Assembly (NCBI GenBank): GCA_037349105.1
Contig: JAYJMM010000119.1
Coordinates: 7,513,001-7,577,000 of the forward strand
Length of the DNA stretch: 64,000 bases
DNA from: Limnomonas spitsbergensis
Lineage: Eukaryota > Chlorophyta > Chlorophyceae > Chlamydomonadales
Direction of reading: 5' to 3'
Positions 1-9,438 of this stretch are shown here, one piece after another. Each line of letters begins with the position of its first letter. Within the stretch, counting starts at the first letter, position 1. The position numbers and the translations under genes were made by a program. The notes under the pieces were generated by a model that searched no databases, had not been told where the DNA came from, and saw only the letters and a program-made list of their open reading frames with translations.

Positions 1-109
1 CTAGATGATCAGGTGCTGGACTGGTTTGCCTTCCCGGCCACTCCTTTTGTTCCTTTTATTTGTGTCCCTCTTCCATTTAGTTCTTCCATTCTCTCATTTA
101 AACAGTTGG

Positions 110-395
110 GCTCCCCTGCGGCTGAGCCTGCATGTGCAGGGACCAGAGGTGTAACGTCATTGACTTATATGGTAAAACCTGTGGTGGGGAAGCCAAGGTA
201 CAACCTGCTTACAATGACTGTGTTTCAACCTGATCTAGAGAAGTTGCGAGAGCGGCGGTGGGCGTGTCCTATAAATGTCGCCACAGGCTTCCACCAGTTG
301 CAACGGGGCAGGTGCTGATCAACTAATCAGTTTATAACGGTGCATACGTACCCTCTGGGCCCTGCCGAACGCTCGGCCGTGCGGGGCTGGTAGGG
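110..395. mobile_element. Candidate non-autonomous element with inverted ends (GGCCGAG family)
   Basis: The left end reads GCGGCTGAGC, then CCAGAGGTGTAACGTCATTG. The right end, read on the other strand, is CACGGCCGAGCGTTCGGCAG followed by GGCCCAGAGG. Related ends recur at 26047-26130, 27195-27262, 28033-28068, 28198-28262, 54980-55036, 63608-63655 and 63745-63808, in both orientations. The facing pair here suggests a complete 285 bp element. I see no target duplication, so the boundaries and class are uncertain. Confidence 0.4.
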
Positions 396-547
396 AATGA
401 CAAACCTCAATTCCAGCCACCATGCACAGCCAGGACCATGGTGCAGCCATGCCACCCTCCCATGTGAAGATATTTTGTGATTGGGGCTTGTCTTCTGTAC
501 AATGGGGTTCTTTCCGTCGCCACTCGTCCGTGTTTGTGTGTTGGTGG

Positions 548-962
548 CTTGCCGAAGGGGGTCACTGTTTTCCCGCTTTTTGTCCTAGTTTATTTTGTGC
601 CATATCTGTTTTGGGGGCACCAGTCCCATGAATATAATGTGATGCCCCCATGAACTGTAAAACTTCACAGGACACAGCGATTTGCAGACTAAGGCAGTTC
701 ACCATTTTAATATTTGCGGATATGGGGCGGATCAAGATTCTGAGATGATACATCAACCACTGCAGACATCATCAGCTCCCGAACATCCTCTCGGAATATC
801 TGTATCAAACCCGACTCAAAACCACCCATCAACACCATTGCCTGCCCAGGGGGTCACTGGTTTTGCCCACTGTCCTAGTGTTTCAAGTGCCTGTACCGGT
901 TTACGGGCACATGTCCCATGTATCAAATGTGATGCTTTGATGGACTGTAAAATTTCACTTAG
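548..962 (-). repeat. Two copies of a ~130 bp dispersed repeat
   Basis: The segments 548-680 and 838-962 are diverged copies of one repeat on the reverse strand. Shared landmarks are TTTTACAGTCCA, AGCATCACATTTG, GGACA(T/G)GTGC and CCAGTGACCCCC. Forward-strand copies lie at 27634-27745 and 50828-50905. No coding capacity or terminal structure is visible, so this is probably an old transposon fragment. Confidence 0.6.
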
Positions 963-1319
963 CCATGACGGACAGGTAACGGCAGTCCAAATGCCATGGT
1001 TCAATGTATGGGCGACAAAAAGGCCTACGGCACTAGACATCTCCGTGCAAACCCCCATTGGTTATCACATAATACCGTCTGAAATAAGCAACACAAAACA
1101 AAAATAGCCGGACCAGGGATCCCCTATGGGCCGTAGCCAAGCCCCAATGGCCCATATGCCTTCACAATGCTACACGTTTTATCGCAAAGCATTGTGACCT
1201 GAGGAAGATCACATATTTTGACAAGCTGACAACAATATGGGGGAGCTTACAACAGTACGGGGTGCGATCACAGCCCTCAAAACAAACTGATCACGACAAT
1301 CTACCACTTAGACTTTCAC

Positions 1320-1779
1320 CTACAACAACTTGCGGCTCGCTTTTGCGTTTTCAGCGCCTCTATCATCTGCTGCTCCCTTCGCCTCCACCGCTGTGTCTGC
1401 TGCAACCTTACTCGTTGCAGCCTTCTCGTCCATAGTCAGTACCACCACGGACGTGTCAGCTGCAGCCTTTTCCACTACAGCCGTAGCTGCCTCAGTCTTC
1501 TCCACCACGGCTTGGACTGCCGCTGCCATTCCAATTGCAGACTTATCAGTTGCATCCTTCTCCGCCTCTACCTTATCCGCCACGGCTTGATCTGCTGCTG
1601 CCTTATCAGTTGCAGCCTTGTCAGCTGCAGCCTTTTCCAGTGCAGCTTTATCCACCGCTACCTTTTCCACAGCAGCTGCATCCGCTGCTGCCTTTTCCAC
1701 AGCAGCTTTATCCACAGCTGCCTTCTCAGTTGCAGCCTTTTCCGCTGCAGCTTTATCCACCGCGGCTGTATCCACAACA
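1320..1779 (-). other. Low-complexity Ala/Lys/Asp tail exon of the arabinosyltransferase-like gene
   Basis: The exon encodes about 150 residues of imperfect 5-8 residue units such as DKAAVEKAAAD, ending in RKLL and a stop at 1320-1322. It joins in frame through an AG at 1780-1781 to the donor GTAAG at 1966-1970. That donor overlaps an in-frame TAA, so an unspliced transcript would end the protein at NIK. Heptad-like A/K spacing suggests a helix. The opposite strand is also open because of the repeat structure, but only the minus frame continues the gene. Confidence 0.6.
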
Positions 1780-4700
1780 CTGCTTGAAGCCTGAGTAGGT
1801 GTGTCCCTTGGAAGAGACCAGGGCACGAACCTGAAGTGAACAGGGCAGACTGAGATAAGCCATTGAAGACACAGCCCATGGGAATGGGACCTTAACCGGT
1901 GACCATCGCGTTGAATGTCATCCTACCAATGTGAAATGATAGGTAGAGCTTCATGGCCAAAAATTCTTACTTGATATTCTTCGCGAGCTTCTGCGCAACG
2001 CGCTCGTCAGTGGCCTTGCGGAATGCGGGTACGATCTCCGTGTCGACCTTCTTCGCGTACTCAGTCAAGTCGGAGAGGGTATCAATTGCCTGCAGCATTC
2101 AAATAGGTAGTGAGACAGTCGTCCATCTACCATCCGTTGCAATAATGAAACATCTTCAACATTATCTCTGACCACTGACATGGACATGAGCTGACTGCCC
2201 CTTACTTGTATGGGAACTGACGCATATGACAGGGCACATGAAAGATAAAGCCCCTTCGACGAGAGGCCTGGGAGAATGGGGGGGCCTGGTACAGCAAGCC
2301 CTCGTGCTTGAGCCATCGGCCGGAGGCTGGTCCAGGTTTGGTCCCCACATGCTGTGTGGTGGCCAAAGGGAGGTGGTGCGCAGGTGCGCACTAAAATAGC
2401 AGGGGCGAGTGAGTCAAATGGCCATGAGGATTTATCCCTAGGGATATGTAGCAAAAACATGATAACCAGTTCAACTTCCACGGCTATCCTCATCCACCCA
2501 CAAACTCTTGACTGGCTCAGCCTAATGATCGTTCTTGATTGTAGGCGGCGTTTATTCAGACATTTTAGGCAACGTTCTTCAGACATTATTCAGACAGTTA
2601 AAGCGACGTTCTTCAGACATTATTCAGACAGTTAAAGCGACGTTCTTCAGACATTATTCAGACACTTAAAGCGACGTTCTTCAGACATTATTCAGACAGT
2701 TAAAGCGACGTTCTTCAGACATTATTCAGACAGTTCAAGCGACGTTCTTCAGACATTATTCAGACAGTTTAGGCGACGTTCTTCAGACATTATTCAGACA
2801 CTTTAGGCGACGTTTCTTCAGCCCCTCCTCCCCTTATACCGTCCACTGGGCGCCAAGTAGGCCAATGGGTTCTGCACTTGCAAAGCACCCATCCATTTCA
2901 AGCCCCGGCCCTGGGATCCCAACATAAGCACGACTCTCCATCCCCGCCGATCTTTTAGAGCCGAGTGAGGTACGTGACAAGCGGCACCTACCTTGTTCAA
3001 CTGAGTGAGGTACAGGACGTTGAGTGCGTGTCGCTTCTCATTCAACGGTGAGTCAAACTCGAGAATGAGGCCCTCACGGTACGGTGGCGGCATTGGGATT
3101 CTTGAAGGCTGCGATCAGGGGAGGCAGACAAGCAGTTTGACAGAATGCCGGTAAATGACCGACCGTCTATGATTTGAGAGGCTGATCTCACCAGTGTTAC
3201 AAGATCTGCATGCGTGTCTTTCAGCACACCACGCGGATCAAGCATCCACATGTGTGCAGGACTATCCAGGATGTAGTTCAACGCAGTACAATCCAGGATG
3301 CAGTACAATAAAGTATAATCCATGATGCAGTACAATGCAAGGTGTCACCTGAAGGCACAGTGGATTGGGAGATGGCCCCATCAACCCCAATACCTCGCGT
3401 GCCGCCCGTCATGGCAGCATCTAACAAATTATCTCAGGGTGCATGCATGCTTCGACATACCCTCACCACCAGGATGCATTTGACGTACCGGTATCTTCAC
3501 GTCATTACTATCGGCAATGGCATTATTGATCTTTTCGGCTGGTAGTCCACCTTCGGCAGGCCGCTGAGGGCCCAACTAGGATCTACAACCTTAGCCCGAA
3601 GGTATGGCCAACACATACAAGCCCAGGCAGCATTCCTGGCCGCACACGGTGCACTTGGCCGGAGGCCAGGAGGTAGCGAAAACGTAGCTGAATTCCAACG
3701 GAGCCGTGAAAAACAACAAAAACACAGGTCCAAGGTGTTTGGGTGTGCCAACGGGCGCATGGGAGCTATGTTGAGACAAAACCGACCACCCAACCTACAG
3801 GGGATCTATCTGCCTCCACACATAGAACCGATCTAGTACCCTTCCATACCTGAATGGGACTTTCAATGCCTTCACTACCTTGCCTAAGTTGATGGGACCT
3901 GTTTGTGCCGTCACATGAACTACTGACATGCCGTAGATTTGATTTGCCACAAACATCCACAAACTTTTATTTTAATGCTGCCCTCATGGGCAGGGCAAAA
4001 CGTCGACAAGGCTCTTAATTTCCAGCAAAAAACGGCGTCGAAAATTCATCATAAGTAAATTCATAGATTCCTCAACCCCAAACAACTTTCAATATGAGGG
4101 AAGGCAAATCAAATTTACAGTACCTTGATGGCGTGTTTGATGTCAGAGAAGTCCCGCTTCTCCCACCGGTAGATCTGCTTGGCCTTTTCGCTGGGCTTGC
4201 CCTCGTGGTACAGGACGCCCCAGGTGTAGTGGACCAAGGAGGCGTTGAACATGCCCTCGTCAAACGGAGGCTGAGAGCAAAGAGGTGCAGCCATGATTCA
4301 GAAGGTGAAAAGGCCATGCATTGACTGCACGGCATTGCAAACAAAGTGATGCTCTCGTGGTACAGGACGCCCCAGGTGTAGTGGACCAAGGAGGTGTTGA
4401 ACATGCCCTCATCAAACGGAGGCTGAGAGCAAAGAGGTGCAGCCATGATTCAGAGGGCAAAAATACAATGCACGGCATTGCAGAAAAATGAAGCCCTCCA
4501 CTCCCCATAGCCGTAGCCAACGCCGTCGGCCCCCCCTACCCTGAATGAGCTCCCATCAGCTCTAAGTTTCATAAATTGTCATCAATAAGGCTTGGTCATC
4601 ACTTGAGTGTAAGTGGGGTTCAGATATGGCCCAATTTATTATAATGATGTCCTAAAAAGCATCCCGTTCCCCCCCCGTTATACGCGTTAAGCGCGATCCT

Positions 4701-7700
4701 CGTCCGCCAACCTCAGTCGATACTCTCAGCTCCTGAAACCCTCCATTGAAGTGAAGCGATTTTAGATCCTTCAGCTCCCAGTGCCCTCAAACCCCTACGG
4801 AACTACATGCCTGGACCATAACTCCGCTGGCTGGTGGCTTCACCGCCAAAATCTTGACCCTATACCCTCCATCGAAGTAAAATGACAATCTTAGATCCTT
4901 AAACTCCCAGTGGCCTCCATGTAAGCCCTCAACTACCTACAGAACCACACACCTGAACCATGAGTCGGCTAGCCGGCGGCTTCTCCGTCAAAATCGTGAC
5001 CTCTGGATGCATCGCCACAGCCACATCCCAGGCGTACATTTCACGCACCCAGCCTGCCAAAGCGCGCGCACAACGCAGATGTCGTTGATGGAGAAGATAC
5101 GAGCATCAGAAAAACGGGCGGTAACAGGCAGGGCTCAGGAAAGGTGGACTTGTCGGCATGACACTGGATTGGATGGTATCTAGGCTTCAGTGCGGGTTTC
5201 GGCGCGGACGCAGCCTAGGCCCATGCCGCGCTGTTTCCGTCACCCTCACGCCCCTGCGGAGCGCAGTTTTATTTCTTTCTTCTCAGTGCGGTTGTAGCCT
5301 GCTCAGCCCCATACCGTGCTGGTCTCTGACGTCCCAGGCATGCCCCGAGGAAAAAGCAGCCCCTCCAAGAGGCACCCATATCCCACGCTCTCGGTGGACC
5401 AGAAGCAATTGGAAGTCAAATTGTATATGCCAGCCAACAGTCGTCAATAACTTGAGACTATTACGGAAGGCTGTTTTCTAGCAAACAAAATGAAATACAG
5501 ATTTGAGGGCCTGCCACACTGTCATATCACTCATGTGGCCCCCATCCAGCCAGAAAATCCCATCTCAGGCAGTCATACCATTATGGACATACACTGGTAC
5601 TGTACAAGACACTGAGCGCTACATTTAAGGGCTGCTTCTAGGTAGCTCCACCGCTTTTCCCATTCACCTGGACTTCAAAAGCCTTTCTAATGATCTGAAG
5701 ATGCTCTACCATGGTTGAATCTCTGCCCACACTCGCCTAGCCGAATCTTCATGGGCTCGTCCTTCTCCATGATGTCCGTCAGTCGCTCATAGTCGTTTCC
5801 AATGGCCATCCACTCGTTAAAGCGGATGATGGCCGGGGCGGGGCCAGAGGCGGGGACCAGCGAGATATTCTTGCCTGCGATAGGGACATTGACAGCCGGC
5901 AGCATGGAACCAAACCAAGGGATTCACTGATAAAGATAGTGTCTTTGGTGATGATGGCCTTGGCGGGCCCGGATATGGGGAGCAGCGAGATGCTTTCCTC
6001 AGGGACGGAAGCAGCCAGACGGCAGTATGGCACAAAGTAGCTCATTGATGATTCAATAAGGACAGACTGTTTGGCAGATGATGGCTGAGGTGTCACCAGA
6101 GACAGGGACCAGCAAGATGTCCTTGCTTAAGGTAGGAACAGGGGTAGGAAGGAAGTACGGCAATGAATTGTCATTGCCGTACAAATGACGGCATTGTAGA
6201 TACTGTAACAAAATCTGTTGGAAGCCCGATGCGCTTCCTTTGCCACATTGCTTCATAGTAACTCAGCATTTCTCCCTCTGATGTGCATTTCGTTTGGAAT
6301 GGCATCAAACCTCCCTTGGCTTACTGGGAATACTGGCCTAACAGAAAGTACAAGAGCTACGTCTGAAGAGTTGCAAGGGTTCAGGGACAAGCCTATTCAA
6401 TCATATTAGCCGGGTCTGGAAACTGTTTGACATACAAACACTACATGCACGCACATTCCAGCCTGCCTGATCGACCCTGCATCCAATAGATCCGCCCCCC
6501 AACCTACCTTCTCCAAACAGCTTCTGAATGTGTGGCGCGGCATCTGGGTGCTGCGGTATAATGTAGTCAAAGAAGTACTGAAAGCCGGGAACAGAGGCGT
6601 CGTACGCGTTGCCTGGGACGTTGGCCGGGGACATCCAGACGTAATCACATTCCGTCATGTACAGCCAAGCCCCTTGGATCATGCTCGGGTCCGCCGCTGC
6701 CGCTCGGAAGAACTGCGCAATGCAATAATGGCCCATTCATGGCCAGCCAGCTATGGCCCATGCTCGATCGCCCATCATGTTCGTCCTATGCTGTCCCGCT
6801 TGCCCCTGCCTCGTCCCCTTTCCCCATCGCCTGTTCACCCCCAGGCGTCAATCCATCCTATGTCCATTCCCAGCAGATGTGGCAATGCTTGCATCAAGCT
6901 ACGTGCGCTTACCTGCATGATCGCGTTGGGGCGGTTTGCAACGGGGTAGTCACACCAACCGTCACACTGCGGCTTCTTCACATCCCACACGTGGAAGGTG
7001 GGCACCTGAAGGAAAGGAGAAAGGTGGGAGCTGACATGATAATTACAGTGAAATGGGGATTACCTTGGAAAATGGGGTACGTGACACATGGATGGGAGCA
7101 GCAGAAAACATCTTGAGTCAGATAGGAAATGAGCGTTCCCGGCCATGAACTGTGATGTGCTTGGTAAACAGTCACAGACATAAATCACATCAAGGGCCAG
7201 GCACAAATGCAGCTGCTCTCAGAGGATAAACATGAGCCATCCATCACATCCCCTTTCACCCTACACTACGTGCCACCCCTCTCATTTGTCCGCAATCCGC
7301 CGGCCCGAATGACCCCACGGGCCTGGCATGTAACCGCTAACCTCCCTCCCTGCCTCCCACCTCCTCCATGAGAATGTCGGGTACAGTTCGGTGGAGGATG
7401 CGTGTGAAGCCAGTCATGTGCTCTCCCCCAGGCATCTTCTGGACCATGAGATATGAGGCATACATGATGCGGTTCTGGAAGTTCTGGTACCCGTCTCCAC
7501 TGCTAGTCACTAGTGTATGGATTGTGTCACCTGCATGCAGGCACAGGCAGGGCGGGATGATAAGGAGCGGTATCAAGCTCTGTTAGCCATCTCCACAGCT
7601 GGTCAGTGGTCACACGTGTATGGATTGTGAACCTAGTTGCAGGTGCCGGTGCATGGCGAGATAATCAGGCATGGCATCAAGGGCAGGCTGCTGAGGTTCA

Positions 7701-8899
7701 GTGGAGAGGTTCATAGGGGTGGGAATACGCAAGCGAGCGGCCAGGCAATGAAGGAGCAGGAGAAGGAATCAAAGCACCACAGCCTGATGACGACGAAATA
7801 AGTAATAGCACTACGAGTGATTTTCTAGTGGTAATGTATCAAACATGTACCAACAGCTGAGTGGATCTGCACCTCGATCATGGGCATTTGTTTTGCGCAG
7901 CAACTGGCAGGCAGCAGCAGACAGGCTGACAGAAAGACAGGCAACGGAACGAAAATAAACCAAGATGCACATCATCCAAAGCTTAATCATTAAAGGATGC
8001 AGATTGACAGTTCGCTATATTAGGCTTACCCCTCAACCGCTTTCCAGTTGGGAGAAACGGGTCATTAGCACCCGACACTCCTGCCTTCGCAGTGCTTTCC
8101 GCCGTCTTGGCATTGCGCGCGTCCAGTGCAGAGTCGCCGTGCCCTTGCGCTGCTGAAAGGTGCAGGGCAGCCTCTGGATCCGATGTAAACAGCGCATCCT
8201 TAGCCTGCATCAGGAGGAGGGTCGGAGTGAGGAATTACCATTGATGCTGACGTGCGACTCAGCATCATGTTCAAATCCACATCCAGGTTGCAGCAGGAAC
8301 ACAACTTGCCGAAAGAAGTTTCATATCGATGCCTATCCATCAACTCTGGTGCCATGAATGCAGCTTACCAGCTTCTATCAAGTACATGCGGCCAAGTCTC
8401 AGGTATCAGGCCACTGACATGTTCAAGTATGCATATAGGATGCAACTACCCCGGTCAGGTCCCTCCGCATCATAATATGCCCATGCATGCTCATGTAATT
8501 GTGTCCAGGCTCCCCATTTCCCATGCACTGATTATGGCTTTGTGATTGTGTCCAAGCTCCCTACTTCCCATGCACGGATTGTGCCCATGCGAATGTGGCC
8601 AGGATCCTTTTAGCCGATGCACGGACCATGCTCATGTAATTGTATCAAGGCTCTATATTCCCTTGCACAGATCATGACCATGTAATCCTGTCCAAGCGCC
8701 CTATCTTTCATGCAGTTGTAAATTGTGATGCCCATGTGTAATGCCCATGTGTACGCTCATGCATAGATCATGCCCGGGAAAAGCTCACAAGGAATCCGAT
8801 AAGGTAGCCGGTGGAGAAGCTGAAGCCCACAACAATCAGCACGATCGTCCATCCATTGGAAGCGGCGCCCTTGCTGCTGCTGCTCGAATTCATCCTCAT
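1320..8899 (-). CDS. Hydroxyproline O-arabinosyltransferase-like type II membrane protein, 12 exons
   Basis: Exons (-): 8789-8899, 8030-8204, 7361-7530, 6913-7005, 6508-6712, 5737-5874, 4953-5053, 4124-4270, 3489-3563, 2992-3108, 1971-2089, 1320-1779. All phases agree, giving 636 codons. The start ATG begins a short Ser-rich tail and one membrane segment (residues ~18-37), a Golgi signal-anchor layout. The catalytic region matches the HPAT family: IHTLVTSSGDGYQNFQNRIM (~97), FTRILHRTVPDILMEEVP (~137), YMTECDYVWM with the E-x-D core (~202-210), EMYAWDVAVAM (~301) and HYTWG (~345). Family knowledge: these enzymes add arabinose to hydroxyproline of extensin-type proteins in the secretory pathway. 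Oddities: exon 6 uses a GC donor, exons 3, 6, 7 and 8 have partial duplicates beside them, and the last exon encodes ~150 residues of Ala/Lys/Asp-rich repeats not usual for the family. Function by family is fairly sure; the tail is less sure. Confidence 0.86.
2541..2816. repeat. 34 bp tandem repeat, about 8 copies, intronic
   Basis: The unit contains GACATTATTCAGACAG and AAAGCGACGTTCTTCA and recurs exactly every 34 bp between about 2578 and 2816, with a degenerate first unit. It lies in the intron between exons 10 and 11 of the arabinosyltransferase-like gene. The unit is not a multiple of three and shows no coding sense. Confidence 0.9.
3930..4123. mobile_element. MITE-like element, family 2 (copy A), abutting exon 8 donor
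   Basis: The two ends are inverted: CCGTAGATTTGATTTGCC on the left and, read in reverse complement, ACTGTAAATTTGATTTGCC on the right. A second copy with the same interior (TGCTGCCCTCA, GTAAATTCAT, GAGGGAAGGC) lies at 18464-18651, and a lone end at 56310-56333. The element begins only 2 bp inside the intron after exon 8 (ends 4124), so the 5' splice site GTACTG straddles the element end. No clear target duplication is visible. Confidence 0.65.
4201..4460 (-). repeat. 152 bp duplication spanning the exon 8 acceptor of the arabinosyltransferase-like gene
   Basis: The true exon runs from 4270 downwards. A near-identical copy of its first ~70 bp plus upstream intron lies 152 bp away (about 4353-4460) and would encode PPFDEGMFNTSLVHYTWG, with one Ala-to-Thr change, before losing frame match. 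It retains a CTCAG acceptor but no matching donor, so it is a partial pseudo-exon. Confidence 0.9.
4795..5015 (-). repeat. Duplicate of the exon 7 donor side
   Basis: The segment around 4795-4870 is a diverged copy of 4936-5015, offset by about 142 bp. It includes the exon 7 end (reading AAAATCGTGACC on the + strand) and the intron start. The copy has AAAATCTTGACC and an altered donor, so it is probably inert. Confidence 0.75.
5824..6130 (-). repeat. Three-fold duplication of the exon 6 acceptor side
   Basis: The beginning of exon 6 encodes KNISLVPASGPAPAII. Two diverged copies upstream on the minus strand, at about 5949-6000 and 6079-6130, would encode ESISLLPISGPAKAII and KDILLVPVSGDTSAII. 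Spacing is about 126-130 bp. The copies sit in the intron before exon 6, and only the most downstream copy continues into the conserved part of the enzyme. Confidence 0.85.
7505..7680 (-). repeat. Duplicate of the exon 3 acceptor side
   Basis: The sequence GTGTATGGATTGTG and the following intron (GCGGGATGATAA) at 7512-7565 recurs in diverged form at about 7617-7680 (GTGTATGGATTGTG, GGCGAGATAAT). The true exon 3 starts at 7530. This is a partial copy spanning the 3' splice site. Confidence 0.75.
8465..8760. repeat. Degenerate ~60 bp tandem repeat in intron 1
   Basis: About five diverged units share CATGTAATTGTGTCCA, a GCTCCCTA-like stretch and CCCATGCACGGA. They fill much of the first intron (8205-8788) of the arabinosyltransferase-like gene. 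No coding sense is visible. Confidence 0.75.
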
Positions 8900-9438
8900 T
8901 CTGAAAGCTAAAGGACGACCGTGCCGCTGATGAGAATATCGACCAATGATACAACTTGCAACTCTGTGTAATAGTTTCGCACGCGTGCTGAATCACGGAT
9001 GATGCCAAGAGCTACAGGTGGGTCCGGGTCTTAAAGTTTAACAACGTCCCTATATCACCGTGCTTTTGAAATGAATACAATTAAATTACGGTATAAGTAA
9101 TTGTCATGTGCACACGTGTGGGCAATTCTTCCGAGATCCAACAGCAGTCGTCCGCCTTGCCTAGACTACTCCCGGGTGCACCTGTCCCGCATATGAATCT
9201 GGTTGTTACAGGTCCGTGTAAGCAAGATTTATAATGCAAGGCGGGCATCATGGGGTTCAGCGATATTCACCTTGTCAGCTGACATCGAATTGAAACCCTG
9301 AACATGAAACTTAAATTATGTCAGAGCCATTGTTTTTCCCCATGCCGATCGATACCGATGGCCTTTTGTGATCGGAATCTGGAAACATCGTTACATTCGT
9401 TCGCGATGCTGGGATTTAATCATGTTTCATAGCGGGGA
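8900..9438. promoter_or_regulatory. Divergent intergenic spacer, presumed bidirectional promoter
   Basis: The two flanking genes start in opposite directions at 8899 (-) and 9439 (+), so both promoters must lie within these 539 bp unless upstream non-coding exons exist. I see no convincing TATA box or other named element. The call rests on gene arrangement only. Confidence 0.45.

Larger units (their letters stand above)
1..1319. other. Intergenic stretch with dispersed repeats
   Basis: No gene is recognised here. The stretch contains one element end on the + strand (about 110-168, with the core GGTGTAACGTCATTGAC) facing an inverted end at about 343-395. It also holds two reverse-strand copies of a roughly 130 bp dispersed repeat at 548-680 and 838-962. 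Open frames are short and show no recognisable domains. Confidence 0.6.

Noticed and set aside
1330..1826. Plus-strand Ala/Ser- or Cys/Leu-rich frames at 1.3-1.8 kb
   Set aside because: They are complements of the repetitive Ala/Lys tail exon on the minus strand, which continues the arabinosyltransferase frame.
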